DNA of 64,000 nucleotides from an uncultured Pelagibacteraceae bacterium. GTDB taxonomy: Bacteria; Pseudomonadota; Alphaproteobacteria; Pelagibacterales; Pelagibacteraceae. Location: positions 186,001-250,000 of the forward strand of contig CACGMC010000002.1 of NCBI GenBank assembly GCA_902574035.1. Direction: 5' to 3'. Below the pieces are notes generated by a model, which did not search any database, had not been told where the DNA came from, and worked only from the letters and a program-made list of their open reading frames with translations. The translations under genes were made by a program, and so were the position numbers. Shown in pieces: positions 44,840 to 56,813 of this stretch; position 1 is the first letter of the stretch, and each line of letters opens with the position of its first letter.

Positions 44840-46744
44840 TTAATTTAAAATCAAGAAAGTTATTAAAGCAGAAAGACCTATCAACATTACAAAAGCGTAA
44901 TCATAAATATAGCCGCTTTGAAACTGTATAGCTTTGTTGGAAATAAATTTTATAACTTTTGAAATACCGTTTGGGCCAAATCGGTCTATAGTATCTTGAT
45001 CACCTTTTTTCCAAAAGAAAACTCCAATTTTTTTCAAAGGTTTTATAAAAATAAAATCATAAACTTCATCTATATACCATTTTTTAAGTAAGAAATTGTA
45101 TAATGGTAAATTGGAATTTTTAACACCTTCTAGGATTGTTTTATCTTTTATATACAGGAAATAAGAAAGAGGTATCGCTAACGTGATTATTATTGGAGTT
45201 ATTATAATTAGCCATATAGGAATATTTTCTAATTTTATAAAATCTAAAAATAAAATTGACTCGTTCCAAAAAGTAGAATTATTTCCAATAAATAAATCTT
45301 TAAAAAAATATCCCGCCAATAAGGCTCCGATAGCTAAAATTACTAAAGGAATAATCATCACCAATGGGGACTCATGAGTTTTTTCTATTGGAATTGATTT
45401 GTTATTATATTTTCCTAAAAAAGTTTTAAAAAATAATCTCCAGGAATAAATTGCTGTTAAAAAGGCAGTAAAAACCCCTACTGAACAGGCATAATATCCT
45501 ACTGATGTATCTTTTAAATAAGCAAATTCAATTATTGCATCTTTAGAATAAAAACCCGATAAAAATGGGAAACCAGTTAAGGCTAGCGTGCCAATGAGCA
45601 TAAGTATCATTGTATAAGGAATTTTTTTCCAAACTCCTCCCATTTTTGAAATATCCTGTTCCTCATGAAATGCGTGAATAACTGAGCCAGCACCCAAAAA
45701 CAAAAGAGCTTTGAAAAATGCATGAGTAAATAAATGAAACATAGCTATATGATATGCTCCTATGCCTGCAGCAAAAAACATATAACCTAACTGACTACAA
45801 GTAGAGTAAGCAATAATTTTTTTAATATCATTTTGAACTAAAGCCACCGAGGCAGCAAATAAAGCTGTTATCATTCCTATAATAGCAACAAGATTCATAG
45901 CAAACTGCGAGTACTCAAAAATTGGTGAGCATCTAACTACTAAAAATACCCCAGCAGTAACCATAGTTGCGGCATGGATCAAGGCCGAAACTGGTGTGGG
46001 TCCTTCCATTGCATCTGGTAACCATGTATGTAATAAAAATTGAGCAGATTTTCCCATTGCACCAATAAATAAAAATACACAAATTAATGTGATAACATTA
46101 TATTCTCCACCAAAAATACTTAAATTTGTTTTTGTAAATTCTGGAACTAGAAGAAAAACTTCCTCAAAGTTTAACGTTCCAAATATAAGGAAAACAATAA
46201 ATATTCCAATGGCTAAACCAAAATCACCCACTCTATTCACAATAAAAGCTTTTATAGCAGCATTGTTAGCTGTTTCTCTTTTAAACCAAAAACCTATTAA
46301 CAAGTAAGAGCATAAACCAACTCCTTCCCACCCAAAAAATAACTGAAGAAAATTATCAGAAACAACTAAGCATAACATTGAGAAAGTAAATAAAGATAAA
46401 TATGACATGAACCTTGGTTTATGTGGATCTTGACTCATATACCCTATTGAATAAATGTGAACCAAAGCTGATACAGATGTTACTACCATTATCATTACTG
46501 AGCTCAATGGATCAATTTTAATTGACCAGTTAACATTTAAATTTCCAGAATTAATCCATTCAAAAATTAAATAATTTCCATAATTATCATTAATGAGACC
46601 ATCATAGAAAATGAAACAAGAAATTACGGCTGATATGACAACCATTGAACAGGAAAAAATTTGAGAAAACAAGTTTCCAAAACTTTTTCCAAAGTAAGTG
46701 ATGATGGATCCTATCAAAGGTAAAAATATTACTAAATATTCCAT
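44840..46744 (-). CDS. nuoL: NADH dehydrogenase subunit L
   Basis: The distal antiporter-like subunit with the long lateral helix of complex I. The 634-residue protein has FFGWEGVGLCSYLLIGFW, KSAQFLLHTWLPDAMEGPTP, IAYSTCSQLGYMFFAAG and HLFTHAFFKALLFLGAGSVI. The C-terminal lateral-helix part (about 500-634) is complete. Confidence 0.96.
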   Translation of the reverse strand: MEYLVIFLPLIGSIITYFGKSFGNLFSQIFSCSMVVISAVISCFIFYDGLINDNYGNYLIFEWINSGNLNVNWSIKIDPLSSVMIMVVTSVSALVHIYSIGYMSQDPHKPRFMSYLSLFTFSMLCLVVSDNFLQLFFGWEGVGLCSYLLIGFWFKRETANNAAIKAFIVNRVGDFGLAIGIFIVFLIFGTLNFEEVFLLVPEFTKTNLSIFGGEYNVITLICVFLFIGAMGKSAQFLLHTWLPDAMEGPTPVSALIHAATMVTAGVFLVVRCSPIFEYSQFAMNLVAIIGMITALFAASVALVQNDIKKIIAYSTCSQLGYMFFAAGIGAYHIAMFHLFTHAFFKALLFLGAGSVIHAFHEEQDISKMGGVWKKIPYTMILMLIGTLALTGFPFLSGFYSKDAIIEFAYLKDTSVGYYACSVGVFTAFLTAIYSWRLFFKTFLGKYNNKSIPIEKTHESPLVMIIPLVILAIGALLAGYFFKDLFIGNNSTFWNESILFLDFIKLENIPIWLIIITPIIITLAIPLSYFLYIKDKTILEGVKNSNLPLYNFLLKKWYIDEVYDFIFIKPLKKIGVFFWKKGDQDTIDRFGPNGISKVIKFISNKAIQFQSGYIYDYAFVMLIGLSALITFLILN

Positions 46745-47059
46745 TTATCCTTTCATTTCGTGAATGTCTTCCACTCTGATAGATCCTTTATTTCTGTAAA
46801 ATATAACTATAATGGCTAAACCAATAGCAGCTTCAGCTGCCGCTACAGTTAAGATCAACATTGTAAATATTTGGCCTAATAAGTCCCCTGAGAAAATTGA
46901 AAAAGAAATTAAATTAATATTTACAGATAGTAAAATTAATTCGACTGACATTAAAATTACAATTACATTTTTCCGATTTAAAAAAATTCCTATTACCCCG
47001 AGAAAGAAGATTATAGCTCCTAATGTTAAATAATGCCCCAAACCGATTTCAATCATCAA
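46745..47059 (-). CDS. nuoK: NADH dehydrogenase subunit K
   Basis: A small three-helix membrane subunit of complex I (104 residues) with the conserved glutamates in [13 protein letters not shown] and [17 protein letters not shown]. It overlaps the end of nuoJ by 11 bp, so it is translationally coupled. Confidence 0.95.
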   Translation of the reverse strand: MMIEIGLGHYLTLGAIIFFLGVIGIFLNRKNVIVILMSVELILLSVNINLISFSIFSGDLLGQIFTMLILTVAAAEAAIGLAIIVIFYRNKGSIRVEDIHEMKG

Positions 47060-47678
47060 TTTTTACTCCCTTATTAAATTCAACATCCTTTAACATTACT
47101 GCAGATGCTTTATCCCTGGAAATTTGTTTGAGATAACTTTGTGTTTTCACATTTTCTCTTTTTCTGTATGTTAATATTATAGCTCCAACCATTGAAAGAA
47201 GAAGAATTACACCTGATAACTGGAAGTATAAAATATAATCCGTATACATCACACTTCCAATTGAATGAGTGTTCGTTATTGATGTATCAATAACTAGATT
47301 GGAACTAGACATTATATTTTCTTTATATTTCCAGCCACCAACAACAACTAAAAGTTCAAGTAGAATTAAAACTGAAACTATCAATCCTGAAGGTATATGA
47401 GTAGATTTTTGACCAACGAACCAAGATTGTTTTTGTTGTGCAACATTCAACATCATAACAACAAACAAAAACAATACTGCAACCGCTCCTACATATACTA
47501 TTAAAAGTATCATGCCCAAAAACTCTGCTCCGACCATAATAAATAAACAACCAACTGAGATGAAATCTAAAATTAAAAAGAAAACAGAGTTTACTGTGCT
47601 TCTTGAAGTAATTACCATCAAAGCAGAAAAGATTGCTAAAATAGAGAAGAAGTAGAAAAAAATTGCATGAGCTAACAT
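47049..47678 (-). CDS. nuoJ: NADH dehydrogenase subunit J
   Basis: A five-helix membrane subunit of complex I near the quinone channel (209 residues). The conserved [20 protein letters not shown] segment is present, as is the [17 protein letters not shown] helix and a charged C-terminal tail. It follows nuoI without a gap. Confidence 0.95.
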   Translation of the reverse strand: MLAHAIFFYFFSILAIFSALMVITSRSTVNSVFFLILDFISVGCLFIMVGAEFLGMILLIVYVGAVAVLFLFVVMMLNVAQQKQSWFVGQKSTHIPSGLIVSVLILLELLVVVGGWKYKENIMSSSNLVIDTSITNTHSIGSVMYTDYILYFQLSGVILLLSMVGAIILTYRKRENVKTQSYLKQISRDKASAVMLKDVEFNKGVKIDD

Positions 47679-48164
47679 TTATTTATAAATTTTGTCTGTT
47701 TTTAAATTTTTGGCTAGTACAGACTCCCATCTATCTCCGTTGTCTAATAATTTTTCTTTATTGTAGTAAAGCTCTTCTCTAGTTTCTGTAGCAAATTCAA
47801 AGTTTGGGCCTTGTACTATTGCATCAACAGGGCAAGACTCTTGGCATAGGCCGCAATATATACACTTCAACATGTCGATATCGTATCTAGTTGTTTTTCT
47901 GCTACCATCTTTCCTCTCCTCTGACTCGATAGTAATAGCCTGAGCAGGACACACTGCTTCACAAAGCTTGCAAGCTATACATCTTTCTTCACCGTTTGGA
48001 TATCTTCTTAACGCATGCTCTCCTCTATACCGTGGGCTAATTTGACCTTTTTCAAATGGGTAATTAATTGTTTTTTTAGGTCTAAATATTTCTCTAATTG
48101 CTTTAATTATTGCTAAGAAAAATTCAGTTAAAAATATAGTTTTTAAAAATCTATTTAAATTCAT
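47679..48164 (-). CDS. nuoI: NADH dehydrogenase subunit I (two 4Fe-4S clusters)
   Basis: The TYKY subunit (161 residues) that passes electrons to the terminal cluster. Both ferredoxin motifs, [12 protein letters not shown] and [12 protein letters not shown], are complete. The EGQ-like [21 protein letters not shown] region before them is family-typical. It overlaps nuoH by one base. Confidence 0.96.
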   Translation of the reverse strand: MNLNRFLKTIFLTEFFLAIIKAIREIFRPKKTINYPFEKGQISPRYRGEHALRRYPNGEERCIACKLCEAVCPAQAITIESEERKDGSRKTTRYDIDMLKCIYCGLCQESCPVDAIVQGPNFEFATETREELYYNKEKLLDNGDRWESVLAKNLKTDKIYK

Positions 48165-49168
48165 TAAAATGAACCTTTCGGTAATTTATCAAAATAAAGT
48201 AAAAAACTTGCAGTTAAGACTACGTAAATAAGTGAAAATGGTAAAAAAACTTTCCATCCTAATCTCATTAATTGATCGTAACGATATCTTGGTACAATTG
48301 CCTTAATAATTGCGAATAAAAAAAACAGGAATAAAATTTTAAATATCATCCAAAAAGGTGCTGGAACAACATTAAATGGGTATATGTCTAGTGGAGGTAG
48401 CCATCCTCCTAAAAATAAAATAGATCCCATTGCACACATCAAAAGAATATTAGCGTATTCCCCCAACCAAAACATTGCATACATCATTCCAGAATATTCT
48501 GTTTGATACCCTGCAACTAATTCTGCCTCTGCTTCTGGTAAATCGAAAGGTGGCCTGTTAGTTTCTGCTAATGCAGATATAAAAAAAACAACAAACATTG
48601 GGAAAAGTGGGATAACATACCAAAGATTTTTCTGGGCTAATACAATATCATTCAGATTTAGAGAACCAACACATAATAATACATTTATGATTATTATACC
48701 TATTGAAACTTCATATGATACCATTTGTGCGGCAGACCTTATAGCACCCAAAAAAGGATACTTAGAATTAGAGGCCCATCCTCCCATTATGATTCCATAA
48801 ACTCCTAAAGAGGAGATTGCAAAAAGATAAAGTATTCCAACATTAATATTTGATAATACTAATGTTTCGCTTAAAGGTATTACAGCCCAAGCTACTAAAG
48901 CTAAAGTCATTGTTATTATTGGAGCTAGAATAAAAATTGTCTTATTCGCGCTTGCTGGAATAATTATTTCTTTAAAAATATACTTTAAAGCATCTGCTAA
49001 TGTTTGAAATAAACCAAAAGGTCCCACAACGTTTGGGCCTCTTCTTTTTTGTACTAAACCCCAAACTCTTCGATCTAACCAAACAATCATTGCAACAGAG
49101 ACTAATATAGGAATTACTAAAAATATAATTTTATATATTTCATTTATCAAAGTATTTAAATATTCCAT
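48164..49168 (-). CDS. nuoH: NADH dehydrogenase subunit H
   Basis: The membrane subunit forming the quinone chamber of complex I (334 residues, about eight helices). Conserved segments are [54 protein letters not shown] and the EYSGM loop. Normal length. Confidence 0.96.
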   Translation of the reverse strand: MEYLNTLINEIYKIIFLVIPILVSVAMIVWLDRRVWGLVQKRRGPNVVGPFGLFQTLADALKYIFKEIIIPASANKTIFILAPIITMTLALVAWAVIPLSETLVLSNINVGILYLFAISSLGVYGIIMGGWASNSKYPFLGAIRSAAQMVSYEVSIGIIIINVLLCVGSLNLNDIVLAQKNLWYVIPLFPMFVVFFISALAETNRPPFDLPEAEAELVAGYQTEYSGMMYAMFWLGEYANILLMCAMGSILFLGGWLPPLDIYPFNVVPAPFWMIFKILFLFFLFAIIKAIVPRYRYDQLMRLGWKVFLPFSLIYVVLTASFLLYFDKLPKGSF

Positions 49169-51217
49169 TTAATTATTAGTCCCCGACTTTTTATATTTTA
49201 ATTTTATATCCCGGCACTCACTCATAACTTTTGAAGCTCTAGATATGCTATTAGAAAAATAGTAATCAATTGGATTAATATATATGCTTTCCTTTTCAAA
49301 ATTATTATAAACTTTTTTTGATGGCTCTTTATACTTAGGTAGTTTGTTTAAAGACTCAAAGTTTACTATTTTTTCTAAAACTTCATCTCTTAAAGTATTA
49401 AAACTATTAAAGAGATTTTTATTTTTATAAGCATTTGTTAATTTGTTAAGTACCTTCCAACTTTCTAGAGCTTCGCCAGCAGGGTAAGATGCCTTTCTAC
49501 ACTCTTGAACTCTTCCTTCTAAGTTTTCATAAAACCCATTTTCTTCAGTATAAGCAGCGCTCGGTAGAATTACATCCGCTATCTCAGCTCCACGATCACC
49601 ATGGCTCCCTTGATAAATTATAAATTCATTATTTTTTTTAAGTTTAAGGTTATCTGAGTTTAGCAAATATAATATCTTAAATTTATTATTTTTTATATTG
49701 TTGAAAAACTCAAAATTATTTTTATCTTTATCAATTATTTTTAAATCCAAAGCCCCAACCGTCGAAGCATTTTGAATTAAAATATTTAACGCATTCCATT
49801 TTTCACTAATCAATTTTTTTTGATACAGAAAGTTTTTGAGTTCTTCAAAAATAAATCCACCAGAGTTCAGTTCTAAAGCCGACTCTCCTATTATAATTAA
49901 AGGTTTTTTCGCGGTGTCAAAAACTCTGTTAAATTCATGTTTTTCCTCAATAATGTCTTTAATTGTTTGGGTGTTATCCCCTATAATTTTATATTCATAA
50001 GTCTGATCCCCAGGGTCCCCAACTGAAAAAATTGACGTTTTATTGTTTCTAAAAGCTTTTCTTATTCTAGCATTTAAAATAGTGGCTTCGTGCCTGGGAT
50101 TACAACCTACTAGTAATATTAAATCGGATTTTTCTATTCCATTTATTGATGAATTAAACAAATAATTCATTTTATCTTCTGAGTTGATATAAAAATTTTT
50201 TTCCCTGAACTCTAAGTTGTTACTTCCTAATAATTCAAAAAATTTTTTAAATGCCAGTGTTGTTTCTAGACTTACAAGATCTCCTATATGACCAGCGATT
50301 TGTGAGTTTTCAGTTTCATTGAACTTTTTAATAATCACATTTAACGCTTCATCCCAACTAGATTTGATTAATTTATTATTTTTTTTTACATACGGGGTAT
50401 CAAGTCTTTGCTTTAATAATCCATCACATGAATATCTTGTTTTATCTGAAATCCATTCTTCATTGATATCCTCATTTAATCTTGGGAGAATTCTTTTCAC
50501 TTCCCATCCATAGGTGTCTACTCTTATATTTGAACCAACAGCATCTAATACGTCAATGCTCTCAGTTTTTTTTAATTCCCAAGGTCTAGCAGAGAACGCG
50601 TAAGGTTTTGAAGTTAAAGCTCCTACCGGACATAAATCTATTACATTGCCTGATAATTCAGACTCCATAGATTTTTCTAAGTAAGTTGTTATCTCCATGT
50701 TTTCACCTCTACCTATGGCTCCTATCTCTGGCACTCCTGCAACTTCAGTTGCAAATCTCACACATCTAGTGCAATGAATGCATCTGGTCATTTGAGTTTT
50801 TATTAAAGGACCCATATATTTTTCACTTACATATCTTTTGTTTTCTGAAAATCTCGATTTATCTACTCCATAATAAAGTGACTGGTCTTGAAGATCGCAT
50901 TCACCACCTTGATCACATACTGGACAATCTAAAGGATGATTAGCTAAAAGAAATTCCATAACACCCTTCCTTGCTTTTTCAACCATTTCAGTGTTAGTTT
51001 TAATACTCATACCCTCAGTTGCAGGCATTGCACAAGATGCTATTGGTTTACGTGATTTATCCATTTCTACTAAACACATTCTACAGTTTCCAGCAATTGA
51101 AAGTTTTTCGTGATAACAAAATCTTGGTATCTCCGCACCAGCTAACTCACATGCTTGAAGAACCGTCATACCTGACTGGAATTCTATTTCTTTACCGTTG
51201 ACAATTATTTTAGGCAT
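49169..51217 (-). CDS. nuoG: NADH dehydrogenase subunit G
   Basis: The 75-kDa-type iron-sulfur subunit of complex I (682 residues). The N-terminal 2Fe-2S motif ([19 protein letters not shown]), the [18 protein letters not shown] segment for the second cluster and the [10 protein letters not shown] motif are present, followed by a molybdopterin-like domain. The C-terminal part is more diverged, as in other members. It overlaps nuoF by 8 bp. Confidence 0.95.
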   Translation of the reverse strand: MPKIIVNGKEIEFQSGMTVLQACELAGAEIPRFCYHEKLSIAGNCRMCLVEMDKSRKPIASCAMPATEGMSIKTNTEMVEKARKGVMEFLLANHPLDCPVCDQGGECDLQDQSLYYGVDKSRFSENKRYVSEKYMGPLIKTQMTRCIHCTRCVRFATEVAGVPEIGAIGRGENMEITTYLEKSMESELSGNVIDLCPVGALTSKPYAFSARPWELKKTESIDVLDAVGSNIRVDTYGWEVKRILPRLNEDINEEWISDKTRYSCDGLLKQRLDTPYVKKNNKLIKSSWDEALNVIIKKFNETENSQIAGHIGDLVSLETTLAFKKFFELLGSNNLEFREKNFYINSEDKMNYLFNSSINGIEKSDLILLVGCNPRHEATILNARIRKAFRNNKTSIFSVGDPGDQTYEYKIIGDNTQTIKDIIEEKHEFNRVFDTAKKPLIIIGESALELNSGGFIFEELKNFLYQKKLISEKWNALNILIQNASTVGALDLKIIDKDKNNFEFFNNIKNNKFKILYLLNSDNLKLKKNNEFIIYQGSHGDRGAEIADVILPSAAYTEENGFYENLEGRVQECRKASYPAGEALESWKVLNKLTNAYKNKNLFNSFNTLRDEVLEKIVNFESLNKLPKYKEPSKKVYNNFEKESIYINPIDYYFSNSISRASKVMSECRDIKLKYKKSGTNN

Positions 51218-52553
51218 TCTTTTTTTCTAATAAGTGTTGATCAATTAAATAAGGGACATCTTTCTTTTTTTTTATAAGAGGGTCATTGCTACATTTTTTA
51301 TCAACTTCTTTTCTAAAATGTCTTAATAAACCTTGAACAGGCCAAGCTGAACCTTCTCCAAAAGCACAAATTGTATGACCTTCAATTTGTTTGGTAACAT
51401 CTTCTAATAAATCTATGTCACTTAGAGTTGTTTCACCTTTCGTTGCTCTGTTTAAAATTCTCCACATCCAACCAGAACCTTCTCTACAAGGAGTACACTG
51501 GCCGCAACTCTCGTGTTTGTAGAACCTTGCTATCCTTGCCATGCATGAAACAATATCTTGGTCTTTGTTAATGACAACTATACCTGCGGTGCCTAAACCG
51601 CTTTTGTTTTCTATTAGAGAGTCAAAATCCATTTTAATTGTTTCGCATATTTTTTTTGGTAATAAAGGCATTGAAGATCCACCTGGTATTACTGCTTGTA
51701 AATTATCCCAACCTCCAACTACGCCTCCAGCATAGGTATTTATTAACTCTTTAAGAGGAATACCCATTTCTTCTTCAACGTTGCATGGCGAATTTACATT
51801 TCCAGATATACAAAAAATTTTTGTACCAGTATTTTTTGGTCTACCTAAGGACGCAAACCATTTACCACCACGCCTCAAAATTGTCGGTACTACTGCTATT
51901 GTCTCGACATTATTAACTATAGTTGGACATCCGTATAAACCAACAAGTGCTGGAAATGGAGGTTTTAACCGTGGTTGACCTTTATTTCCCTCAATACTCT
52001 CTAAAAGCGCAGTTTCTTCTCCACAAATATAAGCTCCAGCACCATAATGAATATGAATATCAAAATCCCAGCCTGATCCACAAGCATTCTTTCCTAAAAA
52101 ACTTCTTTTGTAAGCTTGATCTATAGCATCTTGAAGTCTTTGGCCCTCAAAAGAATATTCGCCTCTAATATAAATATAGCAAACATGTGCTCCAGTTGCA
52201 TAACCTGCGATCAAACATCCCTCTATTAATTTTTGAGGCTCAAATCTTAATATATCACGATCCTTGCATGTTCCAGGTTCGGACTCATCGGCATTAATAA
52301 CTAAATAATGTGGCCTCGAACCAATTTTTTTAGGAGCAAAAGACCATTTCATACCAGTTGAAAAACCAGCACCTCCTCTACCTCTTAGTTCTGAAGTCTT
52401 CACCTCATTTATAATCCAATCTTTTCCTTTTGAAATAATTTCTTTTGTATCTTTCCAATCATCACGTTCTATAGCTTTATCTATTTCCCATCCAAGGTTA
52501 TTATATAAATTTTTAAATATCTTATTTTCCTTTTTAAGCATGTTCTGTGCCAT
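51210..52553 (-). CDS. nuoF: NADH dehydrogenase subunit F
   Basis: The NADH- and FMN-binding subunit (447 residues). It has the NADH-binding [15 protein letters not shown], the FMN motif [19 protein letters not shown], and the 4Fe-4S ligands [12 protein letters not shown]. The track start overlaps nuoE by 20 bp; a second ATG at 52541 would reduce the overlap to 8 bp and cannot be excluded. Confidence 0.95.
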   Translation of the reverse strand: MAQNMLKKENKIFKNLYNNLGWEIDKAIERDDWKDTKEIISKGKDWIINEVKTSELRGRGGAGFSTGMKWSFAPKKIGSRPHYLVINADESEPGTCKDRDILRFEPQKLIEGCLIAGYATGAHVCYIYIRGEYSFEGQRLQDAIDQAYKRSFLGKNACGSGWDFDIHIHYGAGAYICGEETALLESIEGNKGQPRLKPPFPALVGLYGCPTIVNNVETIAVVPTILRRGGKWFASLGRPKNTGTKIFCISGNVNSPCNVEEEMGIPLKELINTYAGGVVGGWDNLQAVIPGGSSMPLLPKKICETIKMDFDSLIENKSGLGTAGIVVINKDQDIVSCMARIARFYKHESCGQCTPCREGSGWMWRILNRATKGETTLSDIDLLEDVTKQIEGHTICAFGEGSAWPVQGLLRHFRKEVDKKCSNDPLIKKKKDVPYLIDQHLLEKKNA

Positions 52554-53139
52554 TAATTGTTTTTACATTTTCAGGAGAAGTGTTTTTTCTTCCTCTATAA
52601 GAGCCGGGTTTTAATAATTTATCTTTAAATATTGAATCTATTATTTTAGCAGTGCTTTTTTCATCTAAATCTTCATAATAATCATTGTTAATTTGCATCA
52701 TTGGAGCATTAACGCAAGCACCCAAACATTCCACTTCTGTCCAAGAGCACTCACCATTTTTAGAAATTTGATTTTCTTTATCAGATATTTTTTCTTTGCA
52801 AACTTTTACTATTTTATCAGCACCTCTAATCATACATGGTGTCGTTGTACAAACTTGAATAAAGTATTTGCCTACTGGAGATAAATTAAACATACTATAA
52901 AAAGTAGCAACTTCATATACGCTGATGTAGGGCATTGATAAATATTTTGAAATATATTTAATTGCAGCAAGGGGTATCCAATTATTGTTTTGTTTCTGAG
53001 CCAAGTATAAGAGAGGCATTACTGCACTTTTTTTATTTTTTTCTGGATATTTTTTTAAAATTTCTTGAGCAATATTCTTAGTTTTTTCATTAAACTCAAA
53101 TGTCTTAGGTTGTTCAGGATTTACTTTTTTAATACTCAT
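52534..53139 (-). CDS. nuoE: NADH dehydrogenase subunit E
   Basis: The thioredoxin-like 2Fe-2S subunit (201 residues). The cluster ligands appear as [11 protein letters not shown] and [15 protein letters not shown], and the helical N-terminal part ends in [19 protein letters not shown]. It overlaps nuoD by 4 bp. Confidence 0.95.
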   Translation of the reverse strand: MSIKKVNPEQPKTFEFNEKTKNIAQEILKKYPEKNKKSAVMPLLYLAQKQNNNWIPLAAIKYISKYLSMPYISVYEVATFYSMFNLSPVGKYFIQVCTTTPCMIRGADKIVKVCKEKISDKENQISKNGECSWTEVECLGACVNAPMMQINNDYYEDLDEKSTAKIIDSIFKDKLLKPGSYRGRKNTSPENVKTINGTEHA

Positions 53140-54308
53140 CTATCAACCTCTCCAAAAACTATATCAAGTGACCCTAAAACAGCTGGGACATCCGCTAACA
53201 TATGCCCTTTGATTAAATAATCCATTGCTTGTAGATGAGAAAATCCTGGAGCTCGTATTTTACATCTGTAAGGTCTATTGCTTCCATCTGATATTAAATA
53301 TACTCCAAATTCTCCTTTAGGGGCTTCTACTGCTGAGTAAACATTTCCAGCAGGAACTCTAAATCCCTCTGTAAATAATTTAAAGTGATGAATGAGGGCT
53401 TCCATAGACTGTTTTAAATCATCTCTATTAGGTGGGGAAATTTTTCCATCAACAGTTTTAATCGGTCCTTTAGGTAAACTTTCTATGCACTGTTTAATAA
53501 TTTTTATACTCTCTCTCATTTCTTCTATTCTACAAAGATATCTGTCATAACAGTCCCCATTTTTACCTACAGGGATTTTAAATTTTAAATACTGGTAACA
53601 TTCATAAGGTTGAGATTTTCTTAAGTCCCACGGTACTCCGGAGCCTCTTAACATTACCCCAGTGAAACTGTGATCCAGTGCATCTTTTTTTGATACCAAT
53701 CCAATATCAACATTTCTTTGTTTAAAAATTCTGTTTTCTGTTAACAGGTCCTCTAAATCGTCAATAATTTTTGGAAAAGTTTCACAAAACTTTCCTATAT
53801 CTTCAACAAGCTTAGTTGGTAAGTCTTTATGTACACCGCCAGTTCTAAAATAATTTGCATGAAGTCTTGAACCTGAAGCCCTCTCATAGAAAGTCATAAG
53901 AGTTTCTCTCTCTTCAAATCCCCACAAAGAGGGTGTTAAAGCTCCTACATCCAAAGCTTGTGTAGTTACATTTAATATATGACTTAAAATCCTTCCAATT
54001 TCACAAAAAATTACTCTAATGTATTTAGCTCTTATAGGTACTTCTATTTTTAATAATTTTTCTGTTGCAAGAGCGAAAGCATGCTCTTGATTCATTGGGG
54101 CTACATAATCCAACCTATCAAAGTATGGTAAAGCTTGAGTATAGGTTTTATTTTCTATTAACTTTTCAGTTCCTCGGTGTAATAAACCAATATGTGGATC
54201 GGCTTTTTCAACTATTTCACCTTCTAGTTCTAGAATTAGTCTCAACACTCCATGTGCTGCAGGATGTTGAGGGCCAAAATTTAATGTCATTGATTTAGTT
54301 TTCTTCAT
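53136..54308 (-). CDS. nuoD: NADH dehydrogenase subunit D
   Basis: The 49-kDa-type subunit that shapes the quinone-binding site (390 residues). Conserved motifs are [46 protein letters not shown] and [20 protein letters not shown]. Overlaps nuoC by 4 bp. Confidence 0.96.
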   Translation of the reverse strand: MKKTKSMTLNFGPQHPAAHGVLRLILELEGEIVEKADPHIGLLHRGTEKLIENKTYTQALPYFDRLDYVAPMNQEHAFALATEKLLKIEVPIRAKYIRVIFCEIGRILSHILNVTTQALDVGALTPSLWGFEERETLMTFYERASGSRLHANYFRTGGVHKDLPTKLVEDIGKFCETFPKIIDDLEDLLTENRIFKQRNVDIGLVSKKDALDHSFTGVMLRGSGVPWDLRKSQPYECYQYLKFKIPVGKNGDCYDRYLCRIEEMRESIKIIKQCIESLPKGPIKTVDGKISPPNRDDLKQSMEALIHHFKLFTEGFRVPAGNVYSAVEAPKGEFGVYLISDGSNRPYRCKIRAPGFSHLQAMDYLIKGHMLADVPAVLGSLDIVFGEVDR

Positions 54309-54910
54309 TTTTTATTGCTTTCTTTTATTTCTTTTAAATACTTTGTTCCTTCCCAAGGACTACTAAAATCAAAATTCCTGTAATTTTGTTCTAATTTAAC
54401 TGGCTCGTATATTACCTTTTTTTCTTTTTCGCTGTATCTCACCTCATTAAATCCTGTGAGCGGGAAATCTTTTCTTAAAGGGTGTCCTTTAAAATTGTAA
54501 TCAGTAAGAATTCTTCTTAGGTCAGGATGATTGATAAATCTAATACCATACATATCAAAAATTTCCCTCTCCATCCAGTTGGCTGAAGGAAATATCTTTA
54601 CGATAGATTGTGTTTTTTCATTTGTTTCTAATCTAATAGATATCTTAGCTCTTAGATTGTTCTCTATTGAAAGCAATAAGTAAACTAATTCAAATCTTTT
54701 TTCTTCATTAGGGTAATCAATTGCTGCTATATCAATCAATTGCTTAAATTTTAATCTCTCATCAAGTTTTAGAAATTTAATGACGTCAATTATTTCGCTT
54801 GTTGAGGTTTTAAATAATAACTCCTCAAAAACTATTTCAGAACCAGATATTTTACTTGAGAGTTCTGAATTGACCAATTTTTCTACTTTGTCCAGTTTTT
54901 CTTTAATCAT
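54305..54910 (-). CDS. nuoC: NADH dehydrogenase subunit C
   Basis: The 30-kDa-type subunit of complex I (201 residues). The signature [20 protein letters not shown] and [19 protein letters not shown] is intact, and it ends with [11 protein letters not shown]-type sequence. Separate from nuoD, not fused as in E. coli. It follows nuoB by 2 bp. Confidence 0.95.
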   Translation of the reverse strand: MIKEKLDKVEKLVNSELSSKISGSEIVFEELLFKTSTSEIIDVIKFLKLDERLKFKQLIDIAAIDYPNEEKRFELVYLLLSIENNLRAKISIRLETNEKTQSIVKIFPSANWMEREIFDMYGIRFINHPDLRRILTDYNFKGHPLRKDFPLTGFNEVRYSEKEKKVIYEPVKLEQNYRNFDFSSPWEGTKYLKEIKESNKK

Positions 54911-54912
54911 TT

Positions 54913-55443
54913 TTACCTCGTAATATCACCCTCTCTTCTAATTTTTTTTTGAAGTTGTAGAATTCCATACAACAGAGCTTCAGCAGAGGGTGGGCAACCT
55001 GGAACATAAATATCAACTGGTACAATTTTATCACAGCCTCTGACTACAGAATATGAATAATGATAATATCCTCCCCCATTAGCGCAACTACCCATTGATA
55101 TTACATATCTTGGTTCTGGCATCTGATCATAAACTTTTCTTAAAGCTGGAGCCATCTTGTTGGTAAGTGTTCCAGCGACTATCATTACATCTGATTGTCT
55201 CGGTGAAGCTCTAGGCGCTGCACCAAACCTTTCAAGATCGTATCTAGGCATAGACGTATGCATCATTTCCACAGCACAACAAGCAAGACCAAAAGTCATC
55301 CAGTGTAAAGATCCTGTTCTTGCCCAATTAATAAGATTATTTGTTGAAGTAGTAATAAATCCTTTTTCTGCGAAGTCTTTAGCTATTTGCTTAAACTCAT
55401 CAGGTACTTTTTTAAGTTTTTCATCTGAGTCTATTATTCTCAT
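54913..55443 (-). CDS. nuoB: NADH dehydrogenase subunit B
   Basis: The PSST subunit carrying the last 4Fe-4S cluster (N2) before quinone. Cysteines lie in [22 protein letters not shown] and [11 protein letters not shown]. The track start at 55470 would overlap nuoA by 31 bp; the ATG at 55443 makes a four-base ATGA overlap with the nuoA stop, the pattern used throughout this operon, and is preferred (176 residues). Confidence 0.95.
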   Translation of the reverse strand: MRIIDSDEKLKKVPDEFKQIAKDFAEKGFITTSTNNLINWARTGSLHWMTFGLACCAVEMMHTSMPRYDLERFGAAPRASPRQSDVMIVAGTLTNKMAPALRKVYDQMPEPRYVISMGSCANGGGYYHYSYSVVRGCDKIVPVDIYVPGCPPSAEALLYGILQLQKKIRREGDITR

Positions 55444-55808
55444 TCCCACTCCAATGCTCCCTTTTTCCATTCATAGATAAATCCAATAGTTAGCACAGCT
55501 AAGAATACCATCATGGACCAAAACCCAAATATTCCAATTTTTCCTAAAGAGATAGCCCATGGAAATAAGAAAGCTATTTCTAAATCAAATATAATGAAAA
55601 GTATCGCTACTAAATAAAATCTTACATCAAATTCCATTCTAGAATCATCAAACGCATCAAATCCACATTCATAAGCTGAGAGTTTTTCGGGATCTGGATT
55701 GTTGGGTGATGATATAAAATTGATTAGTATAAAGCCTGCACTTAAAAGTAAGGCTATAAATAAAAATATTATTATTGATAAATAGTCTGTTAAAAAATTA
55801 TAAATCAT
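55440..55808 (-). CDS. nuoA: NADH dehydrogenase subunit A
   Basis: The first gene of the complex I operon, a three-helix membrane subunit. The loop [20 protein letters not shown] holds the conserved cysteine near the quinone channel, and [21 protein letters not shown] is the second helix. The track begins at a TTG (55817); the ATG at 55808 gives 122 residues and is preferred. Confidence 0.95.
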   Translation of the reverse strand: MIYNFLTDYLSIIIFLFIALLLSAGFILINFISSPNNPDPEKLSAYECGFDAFDDSRMEFDVRFYLVAILFIIFDLEIAFLFPWAISLGKIGIFGFWSMMVFLAVLTIGFIYEWKKGALEWE

Positions 55809-55882
55809 ACAAATCAATATCTACCTCAATACACATAGCTTGAGGATTTTTATATTAATCTTAATAAGGATTTATATGATAT

Positions 55883-55893
55883 CTCATAATGAG
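55883..55893. promoter_or_regulatory. Inverted repeat at the putative nuoA -10 element
   Basis: The 11-bp palindrome CTCATAATGAG is seen directly in the sequence. Read on the minus strand it includes CATTAT, the proposed -10 for nuoA, so a bound repressor would block transcription. It could also be chance in AT-rich DNA. Confidence 0.3.
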
Positions 55894-55919
55894 TCTAGGA
55901 CAGTTATGTAGCAATTAGT

Positions 55920-55934
55920 TGATAATGATTCTCA
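55920..55934. promoter_or_regulatory. Fur-box-like palindrome
   Basis: TGATAATGATTCTCA matches the classical Fur 7-1-7 site TGATAAT-N-ATTATCA at 13 of 14 specified positions. It lies in a divergent promoter region, upstream of the iron-sulfur-rich nuo operon. By rough count one such near match by chance somewhere in a window of this size and composition is possible, so location is the main support. Confidence 0.35.
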
Positions 55935-56009
55935 AATCACTTAATAAGGTTCTATAAATGAGCATGAAATTTCAGTTTTTCTCAATCAATTTCTAACTTA
56001 AAAATAGGA

Positions 56010-56813
56010 ATGTTTTTTTTAAAAGAATATAAGGCAAAAAAAGTAAAAGCACCGGACAATTTCTCTAATAGAGAGAGAATCATGGCCAGTAAAAATAAAA
56101 ATTTAATATTTTTATTAAATAAAAGATTTTCATGGATGAGGAAATACATCAAAGGTAAAAAAACTATAATCGAATTAGGATCTGGTAATGGATGTATAAA
56201 AAAAATAATAGATGGGAAAAAAATTATTTTAACAGATATCACTAAATATCCCTGGATAGATAAAAAAGTTGATATGATGAAAATAAATTTAGGGAAAAAG
56301 TATTTAAAAAAAGTTGATGTTTTTATAATAAATCATTCGCTTCACCATTGTGCAAATCCAGCTCTGACTCTAGAAAAGATGTCGATATATCTGAAAAAAA
56401 ATGGTTATGTCTTAATTAATGAACCTGAAACATCCTTTTTTTTAAAATTAATTCAGGTATTACTGGATGATGAAAGTTGGTCTTTAAAAGCAAAAGTTTT
56501 TAGTCGTAAAAATATTTTTAATCCAAAGAGCCCTTGGGTGTCCAATACTGCCGTAGCCCAACTTTTATTTAAGGATAATAAAAAATTTCAAAAATATTTT
56601 CCACAATACAAGATTGAAAAAAATAAGTTGTCAGAATTTACCATTTTTTTGAATTCAGGTGGGGTAAACTCAAGTTTTTTACATGTTAAACTTAACTGTT
56701 TCTTTTTAAAAATACTAAATATTTTTGATAGTATTTTAATCTTTTTTTTGCCCAGTATTTTTGCTCTAAATAGGACTATAGTTTTAAAAAAGATAAATGA
56801 AAATAAAAAATAA
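56010..56813 (+). CDS. SAM-dependent methyltransferase, class I
   Basis: A 267-residue Rossmann-type methyltransferase. Motif I is TIIELGSGNGCIKKII (about residues 55-70), then a NHSLHHCANPALTLEKM motif IV/post-IV stretch and YLKKNGYVLINEPE. The C-terminal third carries hydrophobic stretches (FFLKILNIFDSILIFFLPSI) that may contact the membrane. It overlaps the following membrane glycosyltransferase-like gene by 17 bp, so the substrate is probably a lipid-linked sugar or glycan, which is inference from context. Confidence 0.75.
   Translation: MFFLKEYKAKKVKAPDNFSNRERIMASKNKNLIFLLNKRFSWMRKYIKGKKTIIELGSGNGCIKKIIDGKKIILTDITKYPWIDKKVDMMKINLGKKYLKKVDVFIINHSLHHCANPALTLEKMSIYLKKNGYVLINEPETSFFLKLIQVLLDDESWSLKAKVFSRKNIFNPKSPWVSNTAVAQLLFKDNKKFQKYFPQYKIEKNKLSEFTIFLNSGGVNSSFLHVKLNCFFLKILNIFDSILIFFLPSIFALNRTIVLKKINENKK

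Larger units (their letters stand above)
55809..56009. promoter_or_regulatory. Divergent upstream region of nuoA and the methyltransferase gene
   Basis: About 200 bp, the longest non-coding stretch here. On the minus strand TTGCTA and CATTAT with 17 bases between are a possible nuoA promoter. The perfect inverted repeat CTCAT-A-ATGAG (55883-55893) overlaps that -10. Upstream of the -35 lies TGATAATGATTCTCA (55920-55934), one mismatch from the 7-1-7 Fur box TGATAAT-N-ATTATCA. A TTAATAAGG direct repeat begins at 55861 and 55941, exactly 80 bp apart, with similar sequence after it. Functions are inference. Confidence 0.45.
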
